Shown: one piece after another, positions 42,573 through 49,682 of the stretch
How the letters are laid out: every line of letters begins with the position of its first letter
How positions within the stretch are numbered: position 1 is the stretch's first letter
DNA from: an uncultured Alistipes sp.
GTDB taxonomy: Bacteria > Bacteroidota > Bacteroidia > Bacteroidales > Rikenellaceae
Length of the DNA: 64,000 nt
Assembly (NCBI GenBank): GCA_900544265.1
Contig: UQUQ01000006.1
Span: forward strand, 1 to 64,000
Reading direction: 5' to 3'
The notes under the pieces: generated by a model
Databases searched by the model: none
Told to the model about the DNA's origin: nothing
The model's input: only the letters and a program-made list of their open reading frames with translations
Made by a program: the position numbers and the translations under genes

Positions 42573-43193
42573 ATGTACATAGCCATTGCAGGAAATATCG
42601 GGAGCGGCAAGACGACGCTGACCCAGCTTCTGACCGGGCGTTACCACGCCAAGGCCTACCTCGAGGAGTGCAACAACCCCTACATCGGGGATTTTTACGA
42701 GGACATGAATCGCTGGTCGTTCCATCTTCAGATCAGCTTTCTCGGCAGCCGCATCGAGCAGACGATGGACATGCTGGCCGACAGCCGCAAGGGGGCGGGC
42801 GTGATCTTCCAGGACCGCACGATCTACGAGGATGCGCACATTTTCGCCGAGAACCTCCACGAGATGGGGCTGATGACCACGCGCGACATCGAGACCTACA
42901 TGAAGATCTTCCGCCTGGTGACGGAGCTCATCCCGCAGCCCGATCTGCTGATCTACCTCAAGGCCAGCGTTCCGACGCTCATTTCGCAGATCCGCAAGCG
43001 GGGCCGCGAGTACGAGATGAACATCGACGAGTCGTATCTCCAGCGGCTCAACGACAAGTACAACCACTGGATCGACCACATCTACGAGGGAGAGGTGCTT
43101 GTCGTCGACAAGGACCACGAGGACTTCTCCGATCCGGCCGTGATGGAGCGCATCTGCGCCCGGCTGGATGCGATCAAGGCCGCAAAGCGATAA
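42573..43193 (+). CDS. Deoxynucleoside kinase
   Basis: 206 aa. P-loop GNIGSGKTT (7-15), the ERS-type segment QDRTIYEDAHIFAENLHEMG, and the lid region ISQIRKRGREYE. dNK-family enzymes phosphorylate deoxynucleosides for salvage. The base specificity (dAdo/dGuo or dCyd) cannot be read from the sequence. The next gene follows after 3 nt. Confidence 0.92.
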   Translation: MYIAIAGNIGSGKTTLTQLLTGRYHAKAYLEECNNPYIGDFYEDMNRWSFHLQISFLGSRIEQTMDMLADSRKGAGVIFQDRTIYEDAHIFAENLHEMGLMTTRDIETYMKIFRLVTELIPQPDLLIYLKASVPTLISQIRKRGREYEMNIDESYLQRLNDKYNHWIDHIYEGEVLVVDKDHEDFSDPAVMERICARLDAIKAAKR

Positions 43194-43196
43194 CGG

Positions 43197-44750
43197 ATGG
43201 AGCTACCGGCACGATTCGTCGAGCGGGTCCTGCGCGACCTGGGGGAGGCCGAGGGCCGGGCGCTCTGCGCGGCGCTCGATACGCCGTCGCCCGTCAGCAT
43301 CCGCCTGAATCCCGTCAAGTGCGGTGCGGACGGGGGGAGCTGCCGGATTCTCGGAGAGGATGCCGCTGCGGAGTGCGCGGGGCTGGTTCCCGGGAAGTGT
43401 GCCGGGTCGATTCCCGGCGCGGGTGCCGCGGAGGGTGCCGACAGTAGGGTTCCCGGGACGGAAGTTACGGACGGGAGTGCCGCGACGTGCGACGATGCCG
43501 TCGCCGGGCTGCTGCGGCGGCTGGGCGCGACGGAGCGGGTGCCGTGGAGCGATGCGGGGTGGTACCTCGCCGCGCGGCCGCTCTTCACGCTCGACAGCGA
43601 CTTCCATGCCGGGGCCTACTACGTGCAGGAGGCTTCGTCGCAGGTGGTCGGCCGGCTGCTTGGCGGCGATGCGCTGCGCGGCGCCCGGGTGCTGGACCTC
43701 TGCGCCGCGCCGGGCGGCAAGACGACCCTCTACGCCTCGCTCGTCGGGCCGGAGGGGCTGGTCATCGCCAACGAGATCGACCGCCGCCGGGCGCAGGTGC
43801 TGGCGGACAACGTCCGCAAGTGGGGGACGGGCAACGTGGCCGTGACCTGCTGCGAGCCGCGCACGGTGTGCGACTTCGAGGCGTGGTTCGACGTGGTGGC
43901 CGTGGATGCCCCCTGCTCGGGTGAGGGGATGTTCCGCAAGGACGACGGGGCCCGTGTCGAGTGGAGCGAGGGCAACGTGCGGATGTGTGCCGCGCGGCAG
44001 GACGACATCCTGCGTGAGGCGTGGCGTGCGCTCCGGCCCGGGGGAACGCTCCTGTACAGCACCTGCACGTTCAACCGCGACGAGGACGAAGGGTCGCTCG
44101 AACGGCTGGCGGCATGGGCCGGCGGGGAGCTGGCCGAGGCGCCCGAGGTCAGGATGGACGCGGCCTGGGGCGTTGTCTGCGGCAGGGTGGGGGTCTTCCG
44201 CACCTTCCGCTTCTATCCCCACCGGGCACGCGGTGAGGGCTTCTTCGCCGCCGTGGCGCGCAAGGCGCCCGATGCCGGAGGGCGGACGCGCACACCGAAG
44301 GCGCGGCGGAGCATCATCTCGGCCGTGGACCGGACGTCGGCGGCCGAACTCGCGCGCTGGCTCCGCGAGCCGGAGCGCATGCGTTTCGGCGAGGTGGCCG
44401 GGACGTGCTACGCCTGGTATGCCGCGCAGGCCGAGGCCGTGCGGCAGCTCTCCGACGCCCTGCCCGTGATCTGCTCGGGTGTGGCGCTGGGGCAGATCTT
44501 CAAGGGACGCCTCAAGCCCGACGGGGCGCTGGCCCTCTTTGCGGGGCTCGACCGCGGGGCGGTGCCCGTCGCCGAACTCGGCGAGGAGGAGGCGCTGCGC
44601 TACCTGCGGCGGCAGGAGATCGCCGCGCAGGGGCTGGCCGAAGGGGTGAACCTCGTCTGTGCGCGGGGCCGTGCGCTGGGTTTTGCCAAGCGGATCGGTG
44701 CGCGGGTCAACAACATGTATCCCAACTCGTTGCGGATCGTAATGAAGTAA
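43197..44750 (+). CDS. rRNA cytosine-C5 methyltransferase (RsmF/NSUN type) with an insertion
   Basis: 517 aa. SAM-dependent m5C methyltransferase: motif I LDLCAAPGGKTTLYASLVG, motif IV VDAPCSGEGMFRKD (near 239) and motif VI YSTCTFNRDEDEG (near 288), carrying the two catalytic cysteines. The C-terminal half with FNRDEDEG, a PUA-like region and LPVICSGVALGQIFKGRLKP matches the RsmF branch. Between PVSIRLNPVKCG and VPWSDAGWYLAARPLF the usual short linker is about 60 residues longer, Gly/Ala/Pro-rich with two near-repeats (LVPGKCAGSIPG, SRVPGTEVTDG). Confidence 0.92.
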   Translation: MELPARFVERVLRDLGEAEGRALCAALDTPSPVSIRLNPVKCGADGGSCRILGEDAAAECAGLVPGKCAGSIPGAGAAEGADSRVPGTEVTDGSAATCDDAVAGLLRRLGATERVPWSDAGWYLAARPLFTLDSDFHAGAYYVQEASSQVVGRLLGGDALRGARVLDLCAAPGGKTTLYASLVGPEGLVIANEIDRRRAQVLADNVRKWGTGNVAVTCCEPRTVCDFEAWFDVVAVDAPCSGEGMFRKDDGARVEWSEGNVRMCAARQDDILREAWRALRPGGTLLYSTCTFNRDEDEGSLERLAAWAGGELAEAPEVRMDAAWGVVCGRVGVFRTFRFYPHRARGEGFFAAVARKAPDAGGRTRTPKARRSIISAVDRTSAAELARWLREPERMRFGEVAGTCYAWYAAQAEAVRQLSDALPVICSGVALGQIFKGRLKPDGALALFAGLDRGAVPVAELGEEEALRYLRRQEIAAQGLAEGVNLVCARGRALGFAKRIGARVNNMYPNSLRIVMK

Positions 44751-44766
44751 GTCAAGAGAAGCATAT

Positions 44767-45636
44767 ATGGCCGAGAAACTCTATTATTCGATGGGCGAGG
44801 TGGCCGAAATGTTCGATGTCCGGCCCTCGCTGCTGCGTCACTGGGAGTCGCAGTTTGCGGTGTTGCGTCCCAAGCGCAACAAGAAGGGCAACCGGCTCTT
44901 CACGCCGCAGGATGTCGAGAACCTCAAGCTGATCTACCACCTGGTCAAGGAGCGCGGCATGACGCTCGACGGGGCGCGCAAGGCGCTGCGGAGCCGCCGT
45001 GCCGACAAGGGCGTGAGCCGCGATGCCGAACTCATGGAGCGCCTGCAGCGCATCCGGGCCCTGCTGCTCGAGGTGCGCGAGGACCTCAAGGCGGACGAGG
45101 GCGAGGTCGTCGCCGTGGCGGATGATTTTGCCGCGGAGGAGCCGTCCGTGACGCCGGTCGCAGCCCAAACGCCGGTGCCGTCGGAACCTGCGGCGGAGGT
45201 GCCTGCCGAAACGGCCGGGGAGCGTGCGACGGAACCCGCGCCGGCCGGACCTGCACCGAAGGCCGGCCGCCCCGTCGTGGAAAATGCCGGTGCGGAGCCT
45301 GCGGCGGAAATCGCGGGAGCCGACACGAAAGCAGGCGCGCAAACCGGTTCGGAAACCCCGGCTTTGGAAGCCTCGGCTTCGGGTGGACCGGTTGCGGATG
45401 GCCCGGCCTCGGATGCTCCGGCCACCGCGGCACCTGCCGCGGAGCGCCCGGCCGCACCGCGCCGCCGCAAGGCCGTGGTGAAGATCGTCGAGGAGGCGGA
45501 CGGGGAGACGCCGGCGGCCGAAACTGCGGACGGTGTGGCACCCGCCCGTCGCCCGGCGCGCCGCCCGCGCCGCGGCAAGAAGGAGGATGCGGAGAACAAG
45601 GAGCTCTTCGCCTTTTACGAACAATCGTTATTCTGA
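44767..45636 (+). CDS. MerR-family regulator with long Ala/Pro-rich tail
   Basis: 289 aa. The N-terminal ~75 residues are the MerR winged helix: YYSMGEVAEMFDVRPSLLRH, WESQFAVLRPKRNKKGNRLF, VENLKLIYHLVKERGMTLDG. A helical stretch to ~110 would dimerise. From ~115 on the chain is low-complexity (Ala, Pro, Glu, Thr), ending with a basic block RRPARRPRRGKKEDAENK and FAFYEQSLF. No effector domain is recognised. Bacteroidetes commonly carry such a MerR gene near translation-related genes. Nif3 starts 5 nt later. Confidence 0.88.
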   Translation: MAEKLYYSMGEVAEMFDVRPSLLRHWESQFAVLRPKRNKKGNRLFTPQDVENLKLIYHLVKERGMTLDGARKALRSRRADKGVSRDAELMERLQRIRALLLEVREDLKADEGEVVAVADDFAAEEPSVTPVAAQTPVPSEPAAEVPAETAGERATEPAPAGPAPKAGRPVVENAGAEPAAEIAGADTKAGAQTGSETPALEASASGGPVADGPASDAPATAAPAAERPAAPRRRKAVVKIVEEADGETPAAETADGVAPARRPARRPRRGKKEDAENKELFAFYEQSLF

Positions 45637-45641
45637 CCCAT

Positions 45642-46427
45642 ATGAAAATCAAGGAGATAAGCGAAGTCATCGAGCGATTCGCACCGCTCTCTCTGCAGGA
45701 GTCCTACGACAATGCGGGGCTGATCGTGGGGCGTCCCGACGACGAGGTGCACCGGGCGCTGCTGGCCGTCGACGTGACCGAGGAGGTGTTGGACGAGGCC
45801 GAGCGTGAAGGGTGCGACCTGGTCATCACGCACCATCCGATCGTCTTCCACGCCCTCAAGCGGTTCAACTCGGCCGATCCCGTGCAGCGGTGCGTCGAGC
45901 GGGCCATCCGCCGCGGCATCGCCCTCTACGCCTGCCATACGAACCTCGACAGCGCCCCCGGCGGCATGAGCTGGCGTCTGGCCGCGATGCTCGGGGTGGA
46001 GAATCTGCGCGTGCTGCAACCCTCGGAGACGGTACCCGGGGCCGGGTTCGGCGTCGTGGGCGAGCTGCCTGCCGAGGAGGAAACGGTGGCTTTCATGCGT
46101 CGCATGCAGCGCCTGCTCGAGGTGCGGGTCGTCCGCCACAGCGACATCGCCTCGCCGACGGTGCGCCGCGTCGCGGTCTGCACGGGCGCCGGCGCCTCGC
46201 TCATCGGCGACGCACGCCGCGCCGGAGCCGACATCTACGTCACCGCCGACATGAAGTACAATGACTTCATGACACCCGATAAGGCCCTCACGGTGGCGGA
46301 TATAGGCCATTTTGAAAGTGAATATTGCGCAATTCGGATTTTATTTGATATTTTATCGAAAAATTTATGTACCTTTGCGGTTCGCAAGAGTGAGTGCTCT
46401 CGCAATCCGGTGAACTATCTGGTTTAG
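45642..46427 (+). CDS. Nif3-like dinuclear metal-centre protein
   Basis: 261 aa, the short form of the family (the long form of ~365 aa has a middle domain). Metal-ligand blocks: CDLVITHHPIVFHALKRF, ALYACHTNLDSAPGGMS and the late ADIGHFESE. The usual KYH near the C-terminus reads KYNDF, so one residue differs. Once annotated as GTP cyclohydrolase I type 2, but that activity is not general; function uncertain. In Bacteroidetes it usually precedes the zinc-ribbon coiled-coil gene, as here. Confidence 0.92.
   Translation: MKIKEISEVIERFAPLSLQESYDNAGLIVGRPDDEVHRALLAVDVTEEVLDEAEREGCDLVITHHPIVFHALKRFNSADPVQRCVERAIRRGIALYACHTNLDSAPGGMSWRLAAMLGVENLRVLQPSETVPGAGFGVVGELPAEEETVAFMRRMQRLLEVRVVRHSDIASPTVRRVAVCTGAGASLIGDARRAGADIYVTADMKYNDFMTPDKALTVADIGHFESEYCAIRILFDILSKNLCTFAVRKSECSRNPVNYLV
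46344..46377 (+). promoter_or_regulatory. Promoter of the zinc-ribbon gene, inside the end of nif3
   Basis: TTTG (46344-46347), 22 nt, TACCTTTG (46370-46377). Spacing is slightly long. It lies in an AT-rich part of the nif3 coding sequence, so the zinc-ribbon gene can be transcribed on its own. Confidence 0.55.
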
Positions 46428-46449
46428 TCCAAAACTATAAAAACACTAT

Positions 46450-47211
46450 ATGGCAACACAGAAGAAGACGGCCGACGTTGATTATTCGATGCAGGAGAAG
46501 ATCCTGGCGCTCTACGATCTGCAGAAGATCGACAGCAAGATCGACGGAATCAACAAGGTGAAAGGTGAACTGCCGCTCGAAGTGCAGGATCTCGAGGACG
46601 AGATGGCGGGCTTGAAGACCCGGGTCGAACACATCAACGCCGAGATCGAGGAGCTCAACGCCCTGACCAAGCAGCGCAGGCGCGAGATCGATCAGGCCAA
46701 AATCCAGATCGGCAACTACAAGGAGCAGCAGAACAACGTGCGCAACAACCGCGAGTTCGACGCGATCACCAAGGAGATCGAGTATCAGGAGCTCGAGATC
46801 GAGCTGGCCGAGAAGCGTCTGAAGGAGTATTCGGCGTCGATCAAGTCGAAGAAGCTCCAGCTCGAGGAGGTCGAGTCCAAGATGGCGGAGCGCAGCGCGG
46901 ACCTCGAGGCCAAGAAGAGCGAACTCGAGGGCATCGAGGCCGAGACGGCGCCGCTGGTTGCCCAGTACGAGGCCGAGGCCGAGCGGGCGAAGGCCAAGAT
47001 CGACGAACGCCTGCTGGTGGCCTACGAACGCATCCGTCGCAACGTGCGCAACGGACTGGCCGTTGTGACCGTCAAGCGCGATGCCTGCGGCGGCTGCTTC
47101 AACCGCATTCCCCCGCAGCGTCAGGTCGAAATCCGTCAGGGCAAGAAGATCATCATCTGCGAGTATTGCGGCCGCATCCTCGTCGCCGATCCCGAGCAGG
47201 CCGAAGAGTAG
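46450..47211 (+). CDS. Coiled-coil protein with C-terminal zinc ribbon
   Basis: 253 aa. Residues ~15-185 form a long antiparallel coiled coil rich in Glu, Lys and Leu (for example LALYDLQKIDSKIDGINKVK, IEYQELEIELAEKRLKEYSA). The C-terminal ribbon has CGGCFNRIPPQ and CEYCGRILV, four zinc-binding cysteines. This is the COG1579 type of predicted nucleic acid-binding Zn-ribbon protein; function unproven. Ends in a strong terminator. Confidence 0.92.
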   Translation: MATQKKTADVDYSMQEKILALYDLQKIDSKIDGINKVKGELPLEVQDLEDEMAGLKTRVEHINAEIEELNALTKQRRREIDQAKIQIGNYKEQQNNVRNNREFDAITKEIEYQELEIELAEKRLKEYSASIKSKKLQLEEVESKMAERSADLEAKKSELEGIEAETAPLVAQYEAEAERAKAKIDERLLVAYERIRRNVRNGLAVVTVKRDACGGCFNRIPPQRQVEIRQGKKIIICEYCGRILVADPEQAEE

Positions 47212-47235
47212 GCGCGGCGAACCGAAACCGTTTAT

Positions 47236-47270
47236 GCGGAGAACAGAAATGCTGTTCTCCGCTTTTTTTT
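47236..47270 (+). terminator. Terminator of the zinc-ribbon gene
   Basis: GCGGAGAACAG (47236-47246) pairs with CTGTTCTCCGC (47252-47262), followed by eight T. Confidence 0.95.
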
Positions 47271-47359
47271 GCGCGGTCCGGTCCGTCGGGGCAGTCTTCG
47301 ACGGCTCTTTTGTTCCGCCGCCGTTGTTGTCCCGCCGGTTCTTTTTCTTTTGCTTCCCT

Positions 47360-47427
47360 GCCTGTTTCCTGCCTGTTTCCCGCCTGTTTCCCGCCTGTTT
47401 CCCGCCTGTGTCCGGCCTGTGTCCGGC
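47360..47427. repeat. Six tandem 11-bp units
   Basis: GCCTGTTTCCC-type units begin at 47360, 47371, 47382, 47393, 47404 and 47415; the last two read GCCTGTGTCCG. The surrounding gap (47271-47590) also holds two similar segments CTTTTGTTCCGC(C/T)GCCGTTGTTG (about 47307 and 47429). No gene is seen there. Confidence 0.85.
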
Positions 47428-47590
47428 CCTTTTGTTCCGCTGCCGTTGTTGTTCCGCTGCCGGCTGTGTTCCGCCGCTTTTGCTCCGCGGCTTTTGTTGC
47501 CACGCCGCCCGCCGCCTGCATCCCGGCTCTTTTGCTCCGCCGCCGCTTTTTCCCGCCGACTGCGGAACCGGTCCACGGGGTGGCCGGAAA

Positions 47591-47606
47591 TGTTAATTTA
47601 TTAACA
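47591..47606. promoter_or_regulatory. Palindrome upstream of nadE, candidate operator
   Basis: TGTTAATTTATTAACA: perfect 7-bp arms around TT, ending 33 nt before the -7 box. A regulator site is inference. Confidence 0.4.
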
Positions 47607-47639
47607 TTGAAAAATTTTCCGACTTTTCCAAATTATCCT

Positions 47640-47647
47640 TAACTTTG
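47640..47647 (+). promoter_or_regulatory. -7 box of the nadE-rnf operon
   Basis: TAACTTTG, consensus; start near 47654, leader about 28 nt. The -33 area is T-rich (TTTTCC) without a true TTTG. Confidence 0.65.
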
Positions 47648-47681
47648 CAGAGTTATAGTTTCCGGACCAAATTTACTGTAG

Positions 47682-49259
47682 ATGAAAATAGCTATCGCCC
47701 AGCTGAATTACACCATCGGAGACATCGATGGCAACACCTCGAAAGTCATCGACGCCATCAACCGGGCCAAGACCGAAAAGGCCGACCTTGTGATCTTTGC
47801 CGAGCAGGCCGTCAGCGGTACCCCGGCATTCGATCTGTTGCGCAAGACCACCTTCCTGGAGCTGTGTGAGGATGCCCTCGTGGAGATCGCCTCCTGTTGC
47901 GACGGGATCGCCGCCATCGTCGGCCTGCCGATTCTCACGGACAAGGGCACGATCAGCGCCGCGGCGCTCATTCAGGACCGCAAGGTGCTGCGGTACATCG
48001 GTAAAAAGTACATTACGGCCCGTCGCGAGATGGGTTTTCTTGTTCCATCCAAGGGCTTCGAGTATGCCACGATCAAGGGGCACCGCTGCGCAATCATCGT
48101 GGGCGACGACCTGAGCCGCGAGCGTGACTTCGACCGCTCGGTCGAGACGATCATCTCGATCAACGCCCGCAAGTACGGGCGCGGCTCGATGACCTACCGC
48201 TACGAGATGATGCGCCACCTGGCCTTCGTCGAGGGCAAGAACCTCGTCCTGGTCAATCAGGTCGGCGGTTCGACCGACATCGTCTACGACGGCACGTCGG
48301 GGGCGCTGAACAGCCGCGGCGAGCTGGTGCTCATGATGAAGAGTTTCGAGGAGGATTTCCGGATCTTCGACACGAAGGCCAAGAGCGATCCCGTGACGGT
48401 GCCGACGGGCAACGACCGCACGCGCATGATCTACGAGGCCGCCCGCTGCGGACTGCGCGACTTCTTCTTCAAGAACGGCTACACGAAGGCCTGCATCGGC
48501 CTGTCGGGCGGCATCGACTCCGCCGTGGTGGCCTGCCTGGCCGCCGACGCCCTGGGACGTGAAAATGTCCGCGCGCTGCTCATGCCCTCGCCCTTCTCGT
48601 CGGACAATTCGGTCGAGGATGCCAAGGAGCTGGCTCGCCGCCTCGGCATCGAATACAATGTCATCCCCATCTCGGAGATCTATACCAGCGTGGTCAACAC
48701 GCTCAAGCCGGTGATCGGCGGCACGGAGTTCGACTCCACGGAGGAGAACATCCAGACGCGCATCCGCACGGTGCTGCTCATGGCCGTGCAGAACAAGACC
48801 GGCTACGTTCTGCTGAACTCCTCGAACAAGAGCGAGAACGCCCTGGGTCTCTGCACCCTCTACGGCGATACGGCGGGCGCCTTCAGCCCGACGGGCGACC
48901 TCTACAAGGGCGAAATCTACGACGTGGCCCGCTACATCAACCGCACGCAGGGCGATCCCATTCCCGAAAACATCCTGACCAAGGAACCTTCGTCGGAGCT
49001 GCACCCCGGACAGAAGGATACCGACATCCTGCCCCCCTACGAGGTGGTCGACGCCATCCTCTACCGCATGATCGAGGAGGGGCAGCACCGCGAGGAGATT
49101 GTCAACGCCGGCTTCGATTCGGAGGTTGTCGAGAAGATCCACGCGATGATCATGCGCAACGAGAAAAAACGGTTCCAGTTCCCGCCCGTGCTGCGGCTGT
49201 CGACGTGCTCCTTCGGCCACGAGCGGCTCATGCCCCTGACCAACAAATACGGAGATTAA
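47682..49259 (+). CDS. nadE: NAD+ synthase with degenerate nitrilase-like domain
   Basis: 525 aa. C-terminal synthetase: PP-loop SGGIDS (275-280), LLNSSNKSENALG and YGDTAGAFSPTGDLYK; it adenylates NaAD and aminates it to NAD. N-terminal nitrilase-fold domain (~1-240), which in glutamine-dependent NadE makes ammonia: Glu41 of the triad is kept (LVIFAEQAVSG) and Lys108/109 is a possible second member, but the cysteine position (normally ICED) reads IVGDD, Gly141. The domain is also shorter than usual. It likely uses free ammonia. First gene of the operon with RseC and rnf. Confidence 0.93.
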   Translation: MKIAIAQLNYTIGDIDGNTSKVIDAINRAKTEKADLVIFAEQAVSGTPAFDLLRKTTFLELCEDALVEIASCCDGIAAIVGLPILTDKGTISAAALIQDRKVLRYIGKKYITARREMGFLVPSKGFEYATIKGHRCAIIVGDDLSRERDFDRSVETIISINARKYGRGSMTYRYEMMRHLAFVEGKNLVLVNQVGGSTDIVYDGTSGALNSRGELVLMMKSFEEDFRIFDTKAKSDPVTVPTGNDRTRMIYEAARCGLRDFFFKNGYTKACIGLSGGIDSAVVACLAADALGRENVRALLMPSPFSSDNSVEDAKELARRLGIEYNVIPISEIYTSVVNTLKPVIGGTEFDSTEENIQTRIRTVLLMAVQNKTGYVLLNSSNKSENALGLCTLYGDTAGAFSPTGDLYKGEIYDVARYINRTQGDPIPENILTKEPSSELHPGQKDTDILPPYEVVDAILYRMIEEGQHREEIVNAGFDSEVVEKIHAMIMRNEKKRFQFPPVLRLSTCSFGHERLMPLTNKYGD

Positions 49260-49262
49260 GCG

Positions 49263-49682
49263 GTGCCTTCACAGATTGAACACAGCGGAGTGGTGTCTCG
49301 GATCGTGGGCGATACGGTCCATGTGACGATCACTTCCCACAGTGCCTGCGGGTCGTGCAAGGCCCGGCAGGCGTGCGGCCTGGCCGAGACGCAGGAGAAG
49401 GTCGTCGAGGTCCGGACACCCGCAGCGGCGCAGTATGCTCCGGGGGATGCGGTCGTGGTCGGCGTGCGGCGCCGTGCAGGCGGCATTGCCGTGCTGCTGG
49501 CCTACGTCGGGGCGCTGGTCGTGCTGCTGGCCGTGCTGGCCGTGGCCGCCGGTCCGCTGCACTGGAGCGAGGGGCGCGCCGCGCTGGCGGCGCTTGCCGG
49601 CGTGGCGCTCTACTACGTCGTGCTGTGGCTCTTCCGCAAACGGATTGAACACACAATTCAATTTACAATAACAAAAATCTAA
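49263..49682 (+). CDS. rseC: RseC/MucC-type SoxR-reducing system protein
   Basis: 139 aa from GTG, 3 nt after nadE. Cysteine cluster C-x2-C-x5-C (Cys29, Cys32, Cys38) in SACGSCKARQACG, then two membrane helices (GIAVLLAYVGALVVLLAVL and AALAALAGVALYYVVLWLF). RseC is the usual partner of the RNF/RSX complex and is thought to help assemble or gate it. The stop codon abuts the rnfB start. Confidence 0.9.
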   Translation: MPSQIEHSGVVSRIVGDTVHVTITSHSACGSCKARQACGLAETQEKVVEVRTPAAAQYAPGDAVVVGVRRRAGGIAVLLAYVGALVVLLAVLAVAAGPLHWSEGRAALAALAGVALYYVVLWLFRKRIEHTIQFTITKI

